Source: Candidatus Colwellbacteria bacterium RIFCSPLOWO2_02_FULL_44_20b (lineage in GTDB: Bacteria > Patescibacteriota > Minisyncoccia > UBA6257 > Colwellbacteraceae). From it: a DNA stretch of 7,753 nucleotides. Location: the NCBI GenBank assembly GCA_001817765.1, contig MHIZ01000035.1, positions 1 through 7,753 of the forward strand. The letters are read 5' to 3'. This document shows, piece by piece, positions 1-5,973 of this stretch (its first letter is position 1; each line of letters starts with the position of its first letter). The notes below the pieces were generated by a model that made no database searches, was not told the origin of the DNA, and worked only from the letters and a program-made list of their open reading frames with translations. The position numbers and the translations under genes are program-made.

Positions 1-424
1 CCATTACTCCATGCATCGGGATCTCAATAATTGTATCAGCAGTTCGAAGGATAAGAGGAGAAAGTCCCCGTACCTCGTCTCCAAGTACAAGTACGATCTT
101 CTCACGTCTTCCCAAGCGTACTGTATCAAATCGTTTCGAATGAGCCGCCTGCTCAACCGCAAAAATTTTATATCCATCACCCTTCAAGCGTTTAAGAAGC
201 GCTGCCGTATTTGTAAAATGCTCCCACAAAACAGTTCGTTCCGCCCCAAGCGCGACTTTTTGAAGTTCCTGCCGATACGCCCCAAATCGATCAACTGGTT
301 TCGGCGTTACGCCGCAGAGATATAATTTTGAAACTCCTGCCGCGTCCGCCGTCCGAAAAATCGAACCAACATTATGTAAACTCCGAATATTGTGAAGTAC
401 GACAATAACTTCGTTTTTCTTCAT
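1..424 (-). CDS. TrmH/SpoU-family RNA 2'-O-methyltransferase, C-terminus cut by window edge
   Basis: Translating the minus strand from the ATG at 424 gives 141 open codons that run off the left edge. Three SpoU signatures are visible: NVGSIFRTAD (residues 18-27, motif 1, with the conserved Asn and Arg), LVLGDEVRGLS (112-122, motif 2) and the start of motif 3, IEIPMHG (133-139), where the usual SLNVS sequence would follow outside the window. Family members use S-adenosylmethionine to methylate a ribose 2'-OH in tRNA or rRNA and bind SAM through a C-terminal trefoil knot. The close spacing of motifs with no N-terminal substrate-binding domain fits the short TrmH-like type of about 160-180 residues. 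The exact RNA target cannot be told. The ATG overlaps the stop of the LTD gene as ATGA, so translation is probably coupled; no Shine-Dalgarno is visible. Confidence 0.93.
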   Translation of the reverse strand, partial: MKKNEVIVVLHNIRSLHNVGSIFRTADAAGVSKLYLCGVTPKPVDRFGAYRQELQKVALGAERTVLWEHFTNTAALLKRLKGDGYKIFAVEQAAHSKRFDTVRLGRREKIVLVLGDEVRGLSPLILRTADTIIEIPMHGVM

Positions 425-1914
425 TGCGCGGTAGCGGTATAAGAAAAACTGTCGATAATATTCTCGTCATCGATGCTCGTAAGAGTTTCTTTGTTCGAAA
501 CTAAAAATATAGCTCCGTTTGAATTATTAAGCGCCTGGCTCCACGACATATCAATTCCAATACAAGGAGTCGGATTTTCCTTCTTCTCAGGATGACAATT
601 AGCTCCGACCACGAAAACATTCCCCGGACTTACGAAACTTCCTTCGTCAAAATTTCTTTTAAGAAAGCTTGAAAGTGCCCCATCTGTTTTCCGATATTGG
701 TATTGGAGAGACAAGCCTTCAAGTGAAACGTTCTGAGATGTTAGATTCTTAAACTTAATCCGCTCATTCCCTTCGTCCTTATTACTCTCCACACTCTCAA
801 AGTCGTACACAACCTCAATAATTTTAAGATCACCGACAAATACAGTTTTAGTCGAAGAAGTTTCATCCTGAGACGGAGTAGGTTGCGTAGATTGTTCGGA
901 TGAAGAAGAAGCCTCGGGCGTAGATGTGTTGTTTGATGAATTTGAAGAAGTTGTCTCTTCTGATTGAGAAGTTTGAGAATTCTGCAAAGAATTTTGTTGT
1001 GTCTGAGAAGTAGCTACCTGAACCGGTGCGCTATTCTCCCTCCGTGGCGTCCCGAAAACTCCTCCGTTTGCCCCTCCGCTAAATGTATGCCATAAGAGAT
1101 TGTTTCCGCGCTCCATTGTTCGTTTCGAATCATTCTCCCCGGCCGACCACGATGAAGAAGCAAAAACTTCATCACGCAAAGCGCACTGAGAATCAAAAAG
1201 CCGCAAACCCTCGTTGCTATTTGAAAGCGCTCCCGAATAAATAAAATCAGCAGAGACATCCGACACGACGTCATCATTACTACGCTCAAGCAAATAGAAC
1301 CCGTCCGTTAAAATAGTTGTTCCTGATCCAAAATGAACCGCGATCTGCCCGCCTTGGTCCAAAAGTTGCCAGTTCGAAATATCAATCGCCGCCCCCGAAA
1401 CATTTTTCAATTCAATCCACTCATCGTTAAAAGAACTCATCCCACCCATCCACGCGACCTCGTTAATCAAAACACCAATAAAAGACGGCGACTGCGCCGC
1501 CGCAAAGCTACAAAAGGTGAGTGTAGGCAGGCTTGGCGATACAAAATCAGAAGAAGAATCAATAGAAACTTCATCTGGAGACGTTTCAAAAACAGTCCGT
1601 TCGCCCGTTGGTAAGTTGATTATTTCGACAAGCGTCTCACCAGAACTTCCTGTGGCGCCAAACATATCTGAAAAAGCCTCTCGAACTGTATGAGAGGCTT
1701 CGGCAAGAAACGAATCCGAACTTGGTTCATTGAATGAGGCTGGCACTTCCTCGCGCGCCGGAACAATCTTTTGAATCTGGGCTTTTTCGAGCGCCCTCAC
1801 CTCGGCTTTTAAGTTGAGTGCCCACGCAACGTACGATCCCCATCCGATAAAGATAAGAGCAAGGAAAACCATCATAAATTGTGACGGTCGCCACGAAGAC
1901 ATGTTAGAACTCAT
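421..1914 (-). CDS. Membrane-anchored protein with two lamin-tail (LTD) domains
   Basis: This 497-residue protein has one N-terminal hydrophobic helix (about 12-32), which is either an anchor or an uncleaved signal, followed by a long exported region. The first LTD domain spans about 143-290 and carries typical motifs: INEVAWMGG, DEWIELKN, SNWQLLD, FYLLER, LSNSNEGLRLFD and KRTMERG. A Ser/Thr/Gln-rich linker follows (about 296-355, bases 850-1029), then a more divergent second LTD-like domain (about 358-495; IKFKNLTSQNVSLEGL, GAIFLVSN). LTD domains are immunoglobulin-like folds common on exported CPR proteins; their ligands are mostly unknown, so surface binding or an envelope role is inference. 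Cysteines occur at 135, 244, 440 and 451, one plausible disulfide pair per domain. The start is the ATG one base after the stop of the small upstream ORF. A second in-frame ATG four codons later cannot be excluded. Confidence 0.9.
   Translation of the reverse strand: MSSNMSSWRPSQFMMVFLALIFIGWGSYVAWALNLKAEVRALEKAQIQKIVPAREEVPASFNEPSSDSFLAEASHTVREAFSDMFGATGSSGETLVEIINLPTGERTVFETSPDEVSIDSSSDFVSPSLPTLTFCSFAAAQSPSFIGVLINEVAWMGGMSSFNDEWIELKNVSGAAIDISNWQLLDQGGQIAVHFGSGTTILTDGFYLLERSNDDVVSDVSADFIYSGALSNSNEGLRLFDSQCALRDEVFASSSWSAGENDSKRTMERGNNLLWHTFSGGANGGVFGTPRRENSAPVQVATSQTQQNSLQNSQTSQSEETTSSNSSNNTSTPEASSSSEQSTQPTPSQDETSSTKTVFVGDLKIIEVVYDFESVESNKDEGNERIKFKNLTSQNVSLEGLSLQYQYRKTDGALSSFLKRNFDEGSFVSPGNVFVVGANCHPEKKENPTPCIGIDMSWSQALNNSNGAIFLVSNKETLTSIDDENIIDSFSYTATAQ
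850..1029 (-). repeat. Low-complexity Ser/Thr/Gln-rich linker coding segment
   Basis: About 60 codons between the two LTD domains encode almost only Ser, Thr, Gln, Asn, Glu and Pro, with runs of Ser (SSSS near residues 336-339). This looks like a flexible extracellular linker, perhaps a target for O-glycosylation given the glycan genes nearby; the latter is inference only. Such tracts often change in length between strains. Confidence 0.7.
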
Positions 1915-1915
1915 C

Positions 1916-2158
1916 TCAAAGATACCGCGCTACCGCGTTGCTGTCTATGTTTTGTCGGCCGGCGAGGCGCGACGAGGAGATAGTAGCCTGTGCTACGGCT
2001 CCGAGAAGCAACGAAGTCGGAGATAAAACTAGACGCAACTCGAAAGGAATATGGCCAATTTTTACTACCTCTTCGTCGTTCATCGTCGATATATCATAAG
2101 ATACAATCTTCTCTTCACTCCTTGATGTATTAGAAAATTTGCTCATATCGCGGCTCAC
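1916..2158 (-). CDS. Doubtful 80-codon ORF, C-terminal half encoded by a palindromic repeat
   Basis: The frame is open from an ATG at 2158 to a TGA that ends one base before the LTD start codon. I recognise no family. The first ~38 residues are charged and polar (SEEKIV, STMNDEEVVKIG) and unique in the window. The last ~42 residues are read through the imperfect palindrome at 1934-2042 and look like translated repeat, rich in Ser, Leu and Ala. No membrane helix, cysteine or known motif is apparent, and no Shine-Dalgarno precedes the ATG; a second in-frame ATG lies four codons in. In favour of translation are the weak promoter just upstream and the stop/start spacing with the LTD gene, which would allow coupling. 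It could equally be an untranslated leader of the LTD transcript, or a small gene whose original 3' end was altered by repeat insertion. Confidence 0.3.
   Translation of the reverse strand: MSRDMSKFSNTSRSEEKIVSYDISTMNDEEVVKIGHIPFELRLVLSPTSLLLGAVAQATISSSRLAGRQNIDSNAVARYL
1934..2042. repeat. 109-bp imperfect palindromic element with internal hairpins
   Basis: The outer arms, 1934-1956 and 2022-2042, are inverted repeats: 19 of 21 aligned bases pair, with two single-base bulges in the left arm (core GTCTA(T)GTTTTGTC against GATAAAACTAGAC). Inside lie a perfect 5-bp stem with a 4-base loop (GTAGC at 1983-1987, GCTAC at 1992-1996) and a perfect 6-bp stem (CTCCGA at 1999-2004, TCGGAG at 2017-2022). 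The compound structure suggests a REP/MITE-like dispersed element or a structured RNA rather than ordinary coding sequence. It carries no transposase. No second copy occurs in this window, so its dispersed nature is inferred. It remains open in the frame of the 80-codon ORF. Confidence 0.6.
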
Positions 2159-2180
2159 GGTATTTTTGAGATGGGTTCTA

Positions 2181-2211
2181 GTTATAGTGTACAGCTATTT
2201 ACCGCTGTGAA
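2181..2211 (-). promoter_or_regulatory. Possible promoter for the small ORF, LTD and methyltransferase genes
   Basis: On the minus strand a TTCACA (2206-2211; 5 of 6 to TTGACA) and a TATAAC (2181-2186; 5 of 6 to TATAAT) are separated by 19 bases, longer than the ideal 17. The site lies across the 3' end of trxB, and transcription would start about 15 bases before the ATG at 2158. There is no transcript evidence, and weak matches of this kind occur by chance. Confidence 0.3.
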
Positions 2212-3118
2212 GGTAATCGTAAATGTTCAAAACCGCCTTAACCGCGTCTCCCGCTGAAATATTGTTTTGCTTGTATAAAACATCAGTAACGTCCCCCGCC
2301 GCCCAAACCCCAAGGAGTGACGCCCGCTGTGTCTTATGATCAACAATAACCTCTCCGCGCTCATTAAGCGCCGCGAGATTTTTTACAAAATCAGAATTAG
2401 GAAGTGATCCGATTTCAACAAAAATTCCATCAAGTTTAAGCTCTCGCTGTTCGCCCGATACAGAATCAATGTAACGAATTCCTTCAACAAATGCTGTCCC
2501 GAAAATCTCCTTCGTCTGAGCATTAAGAATAACGCTAACTTTCGAATCCGCTGTAATTTTTTCTTGCGTTAAGGGATCGCCTTTCAAGGTATCTCCTCGA
2601 TGCAAAAGATAAATCTTCGAAGCATACGGCAAAAGATCACGTGCCGCTTCAAGTCCCGCGTTGCCGCCTCCAATAACCGCGACCTCTTTGCCTTTAAAAA
2701 TAGGAGCATCGCACGTCGAGCAATAAACAACACCTCGTCCATCAAACTCTTTCTCGCCCGGTATGCCAAGCTTGCGTCGCCGGCTTCCTGAAGTAAGAAG
2801 AAGTGTTTTACTTTCAAACTGTTTGCCGCCCTCCGTTCCAACCACAAATTTCGCGGTGTCACTACTTATAGTTGTAACAAGTTCATCGCTTAAGACTTCA
2901 ATATCTTCCTGCGCCCGAACGTGCCCTTCAAGCATTTGTGCGAGCTCGAATCCTGAAATGGATTTTGTACCGATCCAGTTTTGGACGTCCGCCGAAACCA
3001 TAGATTGCCCGCCGAATTCCTTCGCGATAAGAAGTGTCTTTATTTTCTTGCGAGCGGCATAGACGCCAGCCGCAACACCGGCAGGCCCCCCTCCGATAAT
3101 AATTAGTTCATAAAACAT
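2195..3118 (-). CDS. trxB: Thioredoxin reductase-type flavoprotein
   Basis: This 307-residue protein has the usual length and layout of low-molecular-weight thioredoxin reductase: an FAD-binding GGGPAG near residues 9-14, a CSTC redox motif at 133-136 followed by DAP, an NAD(P)H-domain GGGNAG at 150-155, and the C-terminal FAD motif VWAAGDVTD (271-279). The family is a cytoplasmic dimer that passes electrons from NAD(P)H through FAD and the CxxC to thioredoxin or a glutaredoxin-like acceptor; the small glutaredoxin just upstream is a candidate partner (inference). The region that usually binds the NADPH 2'-phosphate (HRRxxxR in E. coli TrxB) reads HRGDTLK here, with the second Arg replaced by Gly and the third by Lys, so the electron donor is uncertain. 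The start matches the family N-terminus; no Shine-Dalgarno is visible. A fragment of a second trxB lies just upstream. Confidence 0.95.
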   Translation of the reverse strand: MFYELIIIGGGPAGVAAGVYAARKKIKTLLIAKEFGGQSMVSADVQNWIGTKSISGFELAQMLEGHVRAQEDIEVLSDELVTTISSDTAKFVVGTEGGKQFESKTLLLTSGSRRRKLGIPGEKEFDGRGVVYCSTCDAPIFKGKEVAVIGGGNAGLEAARDLLPYASKIYLLHRGDTLKGDPLTQEKITADSKVSVILNAQTKEIFGTAFVEGIRYIDSVSGEQRELKLDGIFVEIGSLPNSDFVKNLAALNERGEVIVDHKTQRASLLGVWAAGDVTDVLYKQNNISAGDAVKAVLNIYDYLHSGK

Positions 3119-3153
3119 GAAAATAGATTATTACATAAAAACAAGGTGGCAGT

Positions 3154-3170
3154 CCTGAGCTTACCGAAGG
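3154..3170. repeat. 17-bp motif resembling a widely dispersed bacterial repeat
   Basis: The plus strand reads CCTGAGCTTACCGAAGG. It matches 15 of 17 positions of CCTGAGCTTGTCGAAGG, a motif I recall as scattered through intergenic regions of many unrelated bacteria; this is memory, not a search. It abuts the point where homology between the trxB remnant and trxB stops, which is why it is listed. Only one copy is in the window. Confidence 0.4.
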
Positions 3171-3223
3171 GCGCCAGCCGCAACACCAGCAGGCCCTCCT
3201 CCGATAATGATTAAATCGTACAT
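3161..3223 (-). pseudogene. Truncated 5' remnant of a second thioredoxin reductase gene
   Basis: The minus strand from the ATG at 3223 encodes 20 residues beginning MYDLIIIGGGPAGVAAG and then a stop at 3161-3163. The first 17 residues are the FAD-binding N-terminus of a thioredoxin reductase, nearly the same as the intact downstream protein. At DNA level 43 of 49 aligned bases match trxB (3066-3114 against 3172-3220); five of the six differences are synonymous and one is Glu/Asp. The pattern implies that both copies evolved as real coding genes before this one lost its remainder. Homology ends at 3172 next to the dispersed-repeat-like motif. It lies between the glutaredoxin and intact trxB. 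An alternative is a retained short upstream ORF controlling trxB. A GGAG-like sequence upstream (AGGAG at 3239-3243) is 15 bases from the ATG, too far for good initiation. Confidence 0.85.
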
Positions 3224-3263
3224 ACGAAAATTACAGTGCTCCTATGTGTTAACTTTTTAATCT

Positions 3264-3503
3264 TTAACTGCTAATCCCTAAAGTTTTCGCCATCTCCCGC
3301 TGATTAAATCCGACAAAGATCTCTCCCTCGATATCAATGACCGGCACGCCAAGTTGATGTGATTTTTGTATCATCTCTTCTCGCGCCGCGTCATCCGCGT
3401 AAACATCGTGTTCCTCGTAAGGAACGGTATGTGTTTTAAAAAATTCCTTCGCCATTTTGCAATACACGCACGAAGGAGTTGTGTAGATAATAACTTTTTT
3501 CAT
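3264..3503 (-). CDS. Small glutaredoxin-like (YruB/NrdH-type) thiol oxidoreductase
   Basis: The 79-residue protein starting at the ATG at 3503 is a compact thioredoxin fold. It has a CVYC active site at residues 12-15 in the context YTTPSCVYC, the cis-proline loop GVPVIDI, and a C-terminal GEIFVGFNQREM segment, all typical of YruB-like and NrdH-like glutaredoxins. It probably reduces or isomerises protein disulfides in the cytoplasm. Members of this type often take electrons from thioredoxin reductase instead of glutathione, which would fit the trxB downstream (inference). A longer frame to 3593 exists, but its first 30 residues overlap the SPW gene and precede the family's usual N-terminus, so I reject it. 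No Shine-Dalgarno precedes the ATG. Confidence 0.93.
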   Translation of the reverse strand: MKKVIIYTTPSCVYCKMAKEFFKTHTVPYEEHDVYADDAAREEMIQKSHQLGVPVIDIEGEIFVGFNQREMAKTLGISS

Positions 3504-3562
3504 AAAAAGTAAAATGAAAAACTCGACCTTAGTAAATAGACTGCCGAGGTAACTCGTAAAAC

Positions 3563-3593
3563 AGTATACCTTATTCTTCCTTCTTCCTGCCAA
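3563..3593 (-). promoter_or_regulatory. Possible promoter for the glutaredoxin gene
   Basis: On the minus strand TTGGCA (3588-3593; 5 of 6 to the -35 consensus) and TATACT (3563-3568; 5 of 6 to the -10 consensus) are 19 bases apart. They sit over the end of the SPW gene and would give a leader of about 50 bases before the ATG at 3503. The 67-base gap before the glutaredoxin is long for this cluster, which supports a separate start. This is a prediction only. Confidence 0.3.
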
Positions 3594-3738
3594 ATAAGGC
3601 CCACATCATAAGAAGGAGAAGAGCTATGCCCGCTATAATATTGCCCCACCGAGCAAGAGGAAGTTGAGAAAACCCTAAAACCCAGGGCGAGACAAGCACC
3701 CACAAGCCGAGAACCGCTGTACTCCACCAAATAATCAT
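3571..3738 (-). CDS. Small two-helix SPW-repeat membrane protein
   Basis: A 55-residue protein starts at the ATG at 3738 and ends with TAA at 3571-3573. It has two hydrophobic helices (about 3-21 and 33-50) joined by a short loop, with the signature SPWVLGFS at residues 17-24 and a following WGNIIAGIALLL, and it ends in the basic/acidic tail GRKKEE. This matches one unit of the SPW repeat family of small integral membrane proteins, whose biochemical role is not established. The start codon overlaps the dsbA-like stop as ATGA, so the two are probably translated together. The protein has no cysteine and therefore cannot be a DsbB-like redox partner by itself. Identification rests on the motif and topology. 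Confidence 0.85.
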   Translation of the reverse strand: MIIWWSTAVLGLWVLVSPWVLGFSQLPLARWGNIIAGIALLLLMMWALFGRKKEE

Positions 3739-4481
3739 TGCTGTGCGTTTAATTGTTGATCAATAAGTGCTGAAAAATTCGCGTAAGGAAGCGCCCCCTG
3801 AAGAAGTTCGGTCCCTACAAAAACCGACGGCGTTGAAACGCGACTGAGATAGGTTTGCGCTTCTTCAACATCGTTTTGTACTTCGAAAAGTTGCCGATGC
3901 GAACTAAGGCATTCGGCAAAAACAGTTTTTTCAAGCTCAATTTCCTGAGCAAGCTGCGTAAAAAGTTTTTCGTTCAAATTGCCATTATGTTCAACGCCGT
4001 CAGCAATCTCTTCTCGAAAAAGCGCGTCATGATATTCCCAAAACTTCCCTTGTTCAAAAGCGCATTGCGCCGCTTCCGCCGCCGCGACCGACTCTGGCCC
4101 TAAAAACGCGAGATCTTTGTAGACAAAGTTAACCTTGCCGGTCTGAATATAGTTCTCACGGATAAGTTGCTCTGTCTCTGAAAAAAATTTGCCGCAAAAA
4201 GGACATTGATAGTCGCTATATTCAATAAGGGTAAGCGGCGCCTCGGGGTCACCAAGAAGCGGCTCTCCTTCAATAGGCGGTGCTGTCTGAGTAATTTCTT
4301 CTTCGGGCAGTAGATCACCCCCAGGACGCGGACCGAATGAATAAATAAGCGCGCCGCCAATAATAAGCGCCGCGATAAGAATGCTTGTCGCCAAAAAACT
4401 AGTCGAACCTTTGCCCTGGGCAACGCCGAAGGACTTGCCCTCCGCAGTATCTCCGTGATTAACTTCTTCTTGTTCGCCCAT
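3735..4481 (-). CDS. Membrane-anchored DsbA-like thiol:disulfide oxidoreductase
   Basis: This 248-residue protein has a cytoplasmic N-terminus of about 27 residues, one membrane helix (about 28-49), a Pro/Glu-rich spacer, then a DsbA/Thioredoxin_4 domain (about 72-245). The active site is CPFC at 93-96 in the typical setting IEYSDYQCPFCGKF, and the cis-Pro loop is STPSVFVG with Pro218. Two further cysteines, C140 (AAQCAF) and C191 (AECLSS), may form a structural disulfide as in some membrane-tethered DsbA/BdbD relatives. It would act outside the membrane to form or shuffle disulfides in exported proteins; the LTD protein in the same cluster is a possible client (inference). No DsbB or VKOR partner is in the window. 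The downstream SPW gene overlaps its stop. The ATG at 4481 follows a weak GAGA element at short distance. Confidence 0.93.
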   Translation of the reverse strand: MGEQEEVNHGDTAEGKSFGVAQGKGSTSFLATSILIAALIIGGALIYSFGPRPGGDLLPEEEITQTAPPIEGEPLLGDPEAPLTLIEYSDYQCPFCGKFFSETEQLIRENYIQTGKVNFVYKDLAFLGPESVAAAEAAQCAFEQGKFWEYHDALFREEIADGVEHNGNLNEKLFTQLAQEIELEKTVFAECLSSHRQLFEVQNDVEEAQTYLSRVSTPSVFVGTELLQGALPYANFSALIDQQLNAQQ

Positions 4482-4500
4482 TGTTCTCTATAGGGTAGCG

Positions 4501-4507
4501 TATAATA
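4501..4507. promoter_or_regulatory. Overlapping divergent -10 elements
   Basis: The 38-bp gap between the dsbA-like gene and the flippase gene contains a perfect TATAAT on the plus strand (4501-4506) and TATTAT on the minus strand (4502-4507), so the same seven bases can serve both directions. No good -35 is present for either. The plus-strand start would fall about 7 bases before the flippase ATG, giving an almost leaderless mRNA; the minus-strand start would give a leader of roughly 14 bases. Confidence 0.55.
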
Positions 4508-4519
4508 AACTAAGAAACA

Positions 4520-5971
4520 ATGTTCCAAAAAATCAAAAAATTCCTCTTTATAAACCAGACTGTTCGGCAAACAATCACCAAAAATACATTTTGGCTCTTT
4601 TTTGGGCAAACTATCGGTCGGCTGATTCGCGCCGGCATTGTAATCTACGCGGTCCGGGTACTCGGCCCGGAAGGATCGGGGGTTATTTCCTTCGCGCTCG
4701 GCATCGCGGCAATGTTCACGATTTTCGCTGATATCGGCATCAACGGTCTGATCGCGCGGGAAGGAAGCCGTCATCCGGAACTTCGAAAACCATACCTCGC
4801 GACAGCATTTTTTATAAAACTAGTTATGTTGGGTATAGTTGCTGTCCTTATCCTCGCCTATACCGATAAACTGACAAATAACGCGGATGTAAAAATTATT
4901 ATGCCGCTGATGATTCTTGTCTTCGCGTTCGATTCGTTGCGCGACTTGGCAGTCGCTCTTGCCCGCGCGATTGAAAAAATGGAAATCGAGGCCTTCGGTA
5001 CAATTCTTACAAATATAGCCGTTGCCACTCTTGGATTTATTGCGTTGAGCACCACTCCCGAAACAAAGCCCTTTGCTCTCGCCTACGCTATGGGAACAGG
5101 GATCGGATTTATGGCAACTATTATTCCTCTTCGAAGTTACTACAGTAATTTATTTCAAAGTTTCTCGGCAAAACTTATAAAACCGATTATAACTGCCGCC
5201 TGGCCGTTCGGTCTGATGGGTCTTATGGGAGCGGTTATGATAAATACTGACGTCTTAATGCTCGGTTGGATGCGCTCGATTGGAGAAGTCGGACTCTACT
5301 CCGCCGCCCAAAAGCCGATTCTACTGCTCTACATTATTCCGACACTCGTCTCGTCCGCTTTTTTTCCCGCTTTTGCTCGTCTCGCGGAAACTGATAAAGA
5401 AAAATTCAAAAATCTATTCGAAACAGCTCTGACAATCGTACTTCTTATCGCCGCTCCACTTGCGCTTGGAGGAATCCTTGTAGGATCAGAAGTCATAAAC
5501 ACTCTGTATACAACGCAGTTCGCTAATGCCACGCTTACTTTCAAAATCCTTGCCGCGACACTCGTTCTTGTTTTCCCCGGCACGATAATTGGAAATGCGA
5601 TTTTCGCTCACAACGAACAGAAACGGTTTATAGGATATGTTGTGATGGGAATCGTCGGTAATATCATTTTTAATCTTTTGCTTATCCCCCGCTGGGGCAT
5701 CGAGGGCGCCGCCTTCTCAACGCTTATAAATCAGATAATCATCAATGCGTACTTATGGTACCGGATGAAAAAAGTAAGCGACTTTGCGGTTGTAAAAAGA
5801 GTTACAAAGGTTATCTACGCCACCCTCGGAATGGGAGTTATGACCTATATCGCGCAGTTCGCTGGTATAAGTATCTGGATCACATTAGTTCTTTCCTTCC
5901 TCGTCTACGGCGGTCTTCTTATTGCAATGAAAGAACCGCTTCTAAAAGCGCTCGTAACACTCCATAAATAA
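4520..5971 (+). CDS. Wzx/MOP-superfamily polysaccharide flippase
   Basis: The 483-residue, highly hydrophobic protein has roughly 12-14 predicted membrane helices and the polysaccharide biosynthesis/MVF signatures: a conserved first helix followed by LGPEGSGVISFA (48-59), D244 in a helix followed by MRSIGEVGLYSAAQK (251-265), and the late NLLLIPRWGIEGAAFST stretch (385-401). Such proteins flip undecaprenyl-diphosphate-linked oligosaccharides or related lipids across the cytoplasmic membrane by antiport. Length and layout look complete. The substrate cannot be told from sequence; the sugar-1-phosphate transferase that starts 2 bp after its stop makes a surface glycan likelier than lipid II. 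It starts at the ATG at 4520, close behind a consensus -10, without a clear Shine-Dalgarno. Confidence 0.93.
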   Translation: MFQKIKKFLFINQTVRQTITKNTFWLFFGQTIGRLIRAGIVIYAVRVLGPEGSGVISFALGIAAMFTIFADIGINGLIAREGSRHPELRKPYLATAFFIKLVMLGIVAVLILAYTDKLTNNADVKIIMPLMILVFAFDSLRDLAVALARAIEKMEIEAFGTILTNIAVATLGFIALSTTPETKPFALAYAMGTGIGFMATIIPLRSYYSNLFQSFSAKLIKPIITAAWPFGLMGLMGAVMINTDVLMLGWMRSIGEVGLYSAAQKPILLLYIIPTLVSSAFFPAFARLAETDKEKFKNLFETALTIVLLIAAPLALGGILVGSEVINTLYTTQFANATLTFKILAATLVLVFPGTIIGNAIFAHNEQKRFIGYVVMGIVGNIIFNLLLIPRWGIEGAAFSTLINQIIINAYLWYRMKKVSDFAVVKRVTKVIYATLGMGVMTYIAQFAGISIWITLVLSFLVYGGLLIAMKEPLLKALVTLHK

Positions 5972-5973
5972 AT

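Noticed and set aside
426..440. Similarity of GCGCGGTAGCGGTAT to the sequence at 1922-1937
   Set aside because: The match is short, differs by a 2-base shift and in one place simply encodes the end of the LTD protein; chance is adequate.
2191..2208. ACAGC/GCTGT hairpin after trxB as a terminator
   Set aside because: The stem is only 5 bp with an 8-base loop, it includes the stop codon and no T-run follows on the minus strand.
3504..3593. N-terminal extension of the glutaredoxin
   Set aside because: It would add 30 residues before the conserved first strand, runs into the SPW gene and does not resemble a signal or a domain.
3500..3730. 76-codon minus-strand ORF
   Set aside because: It overlaps the SPW gene in another frame, has no domain-like character, and the SPW frame carries a clear motif and an ATGA start.
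4100..4774. 224-codon minus-strand ORF
   Set aside because: It runs antisense to the flippase and out of frame within the dsbA-like gene, both of which have strong family motifs.
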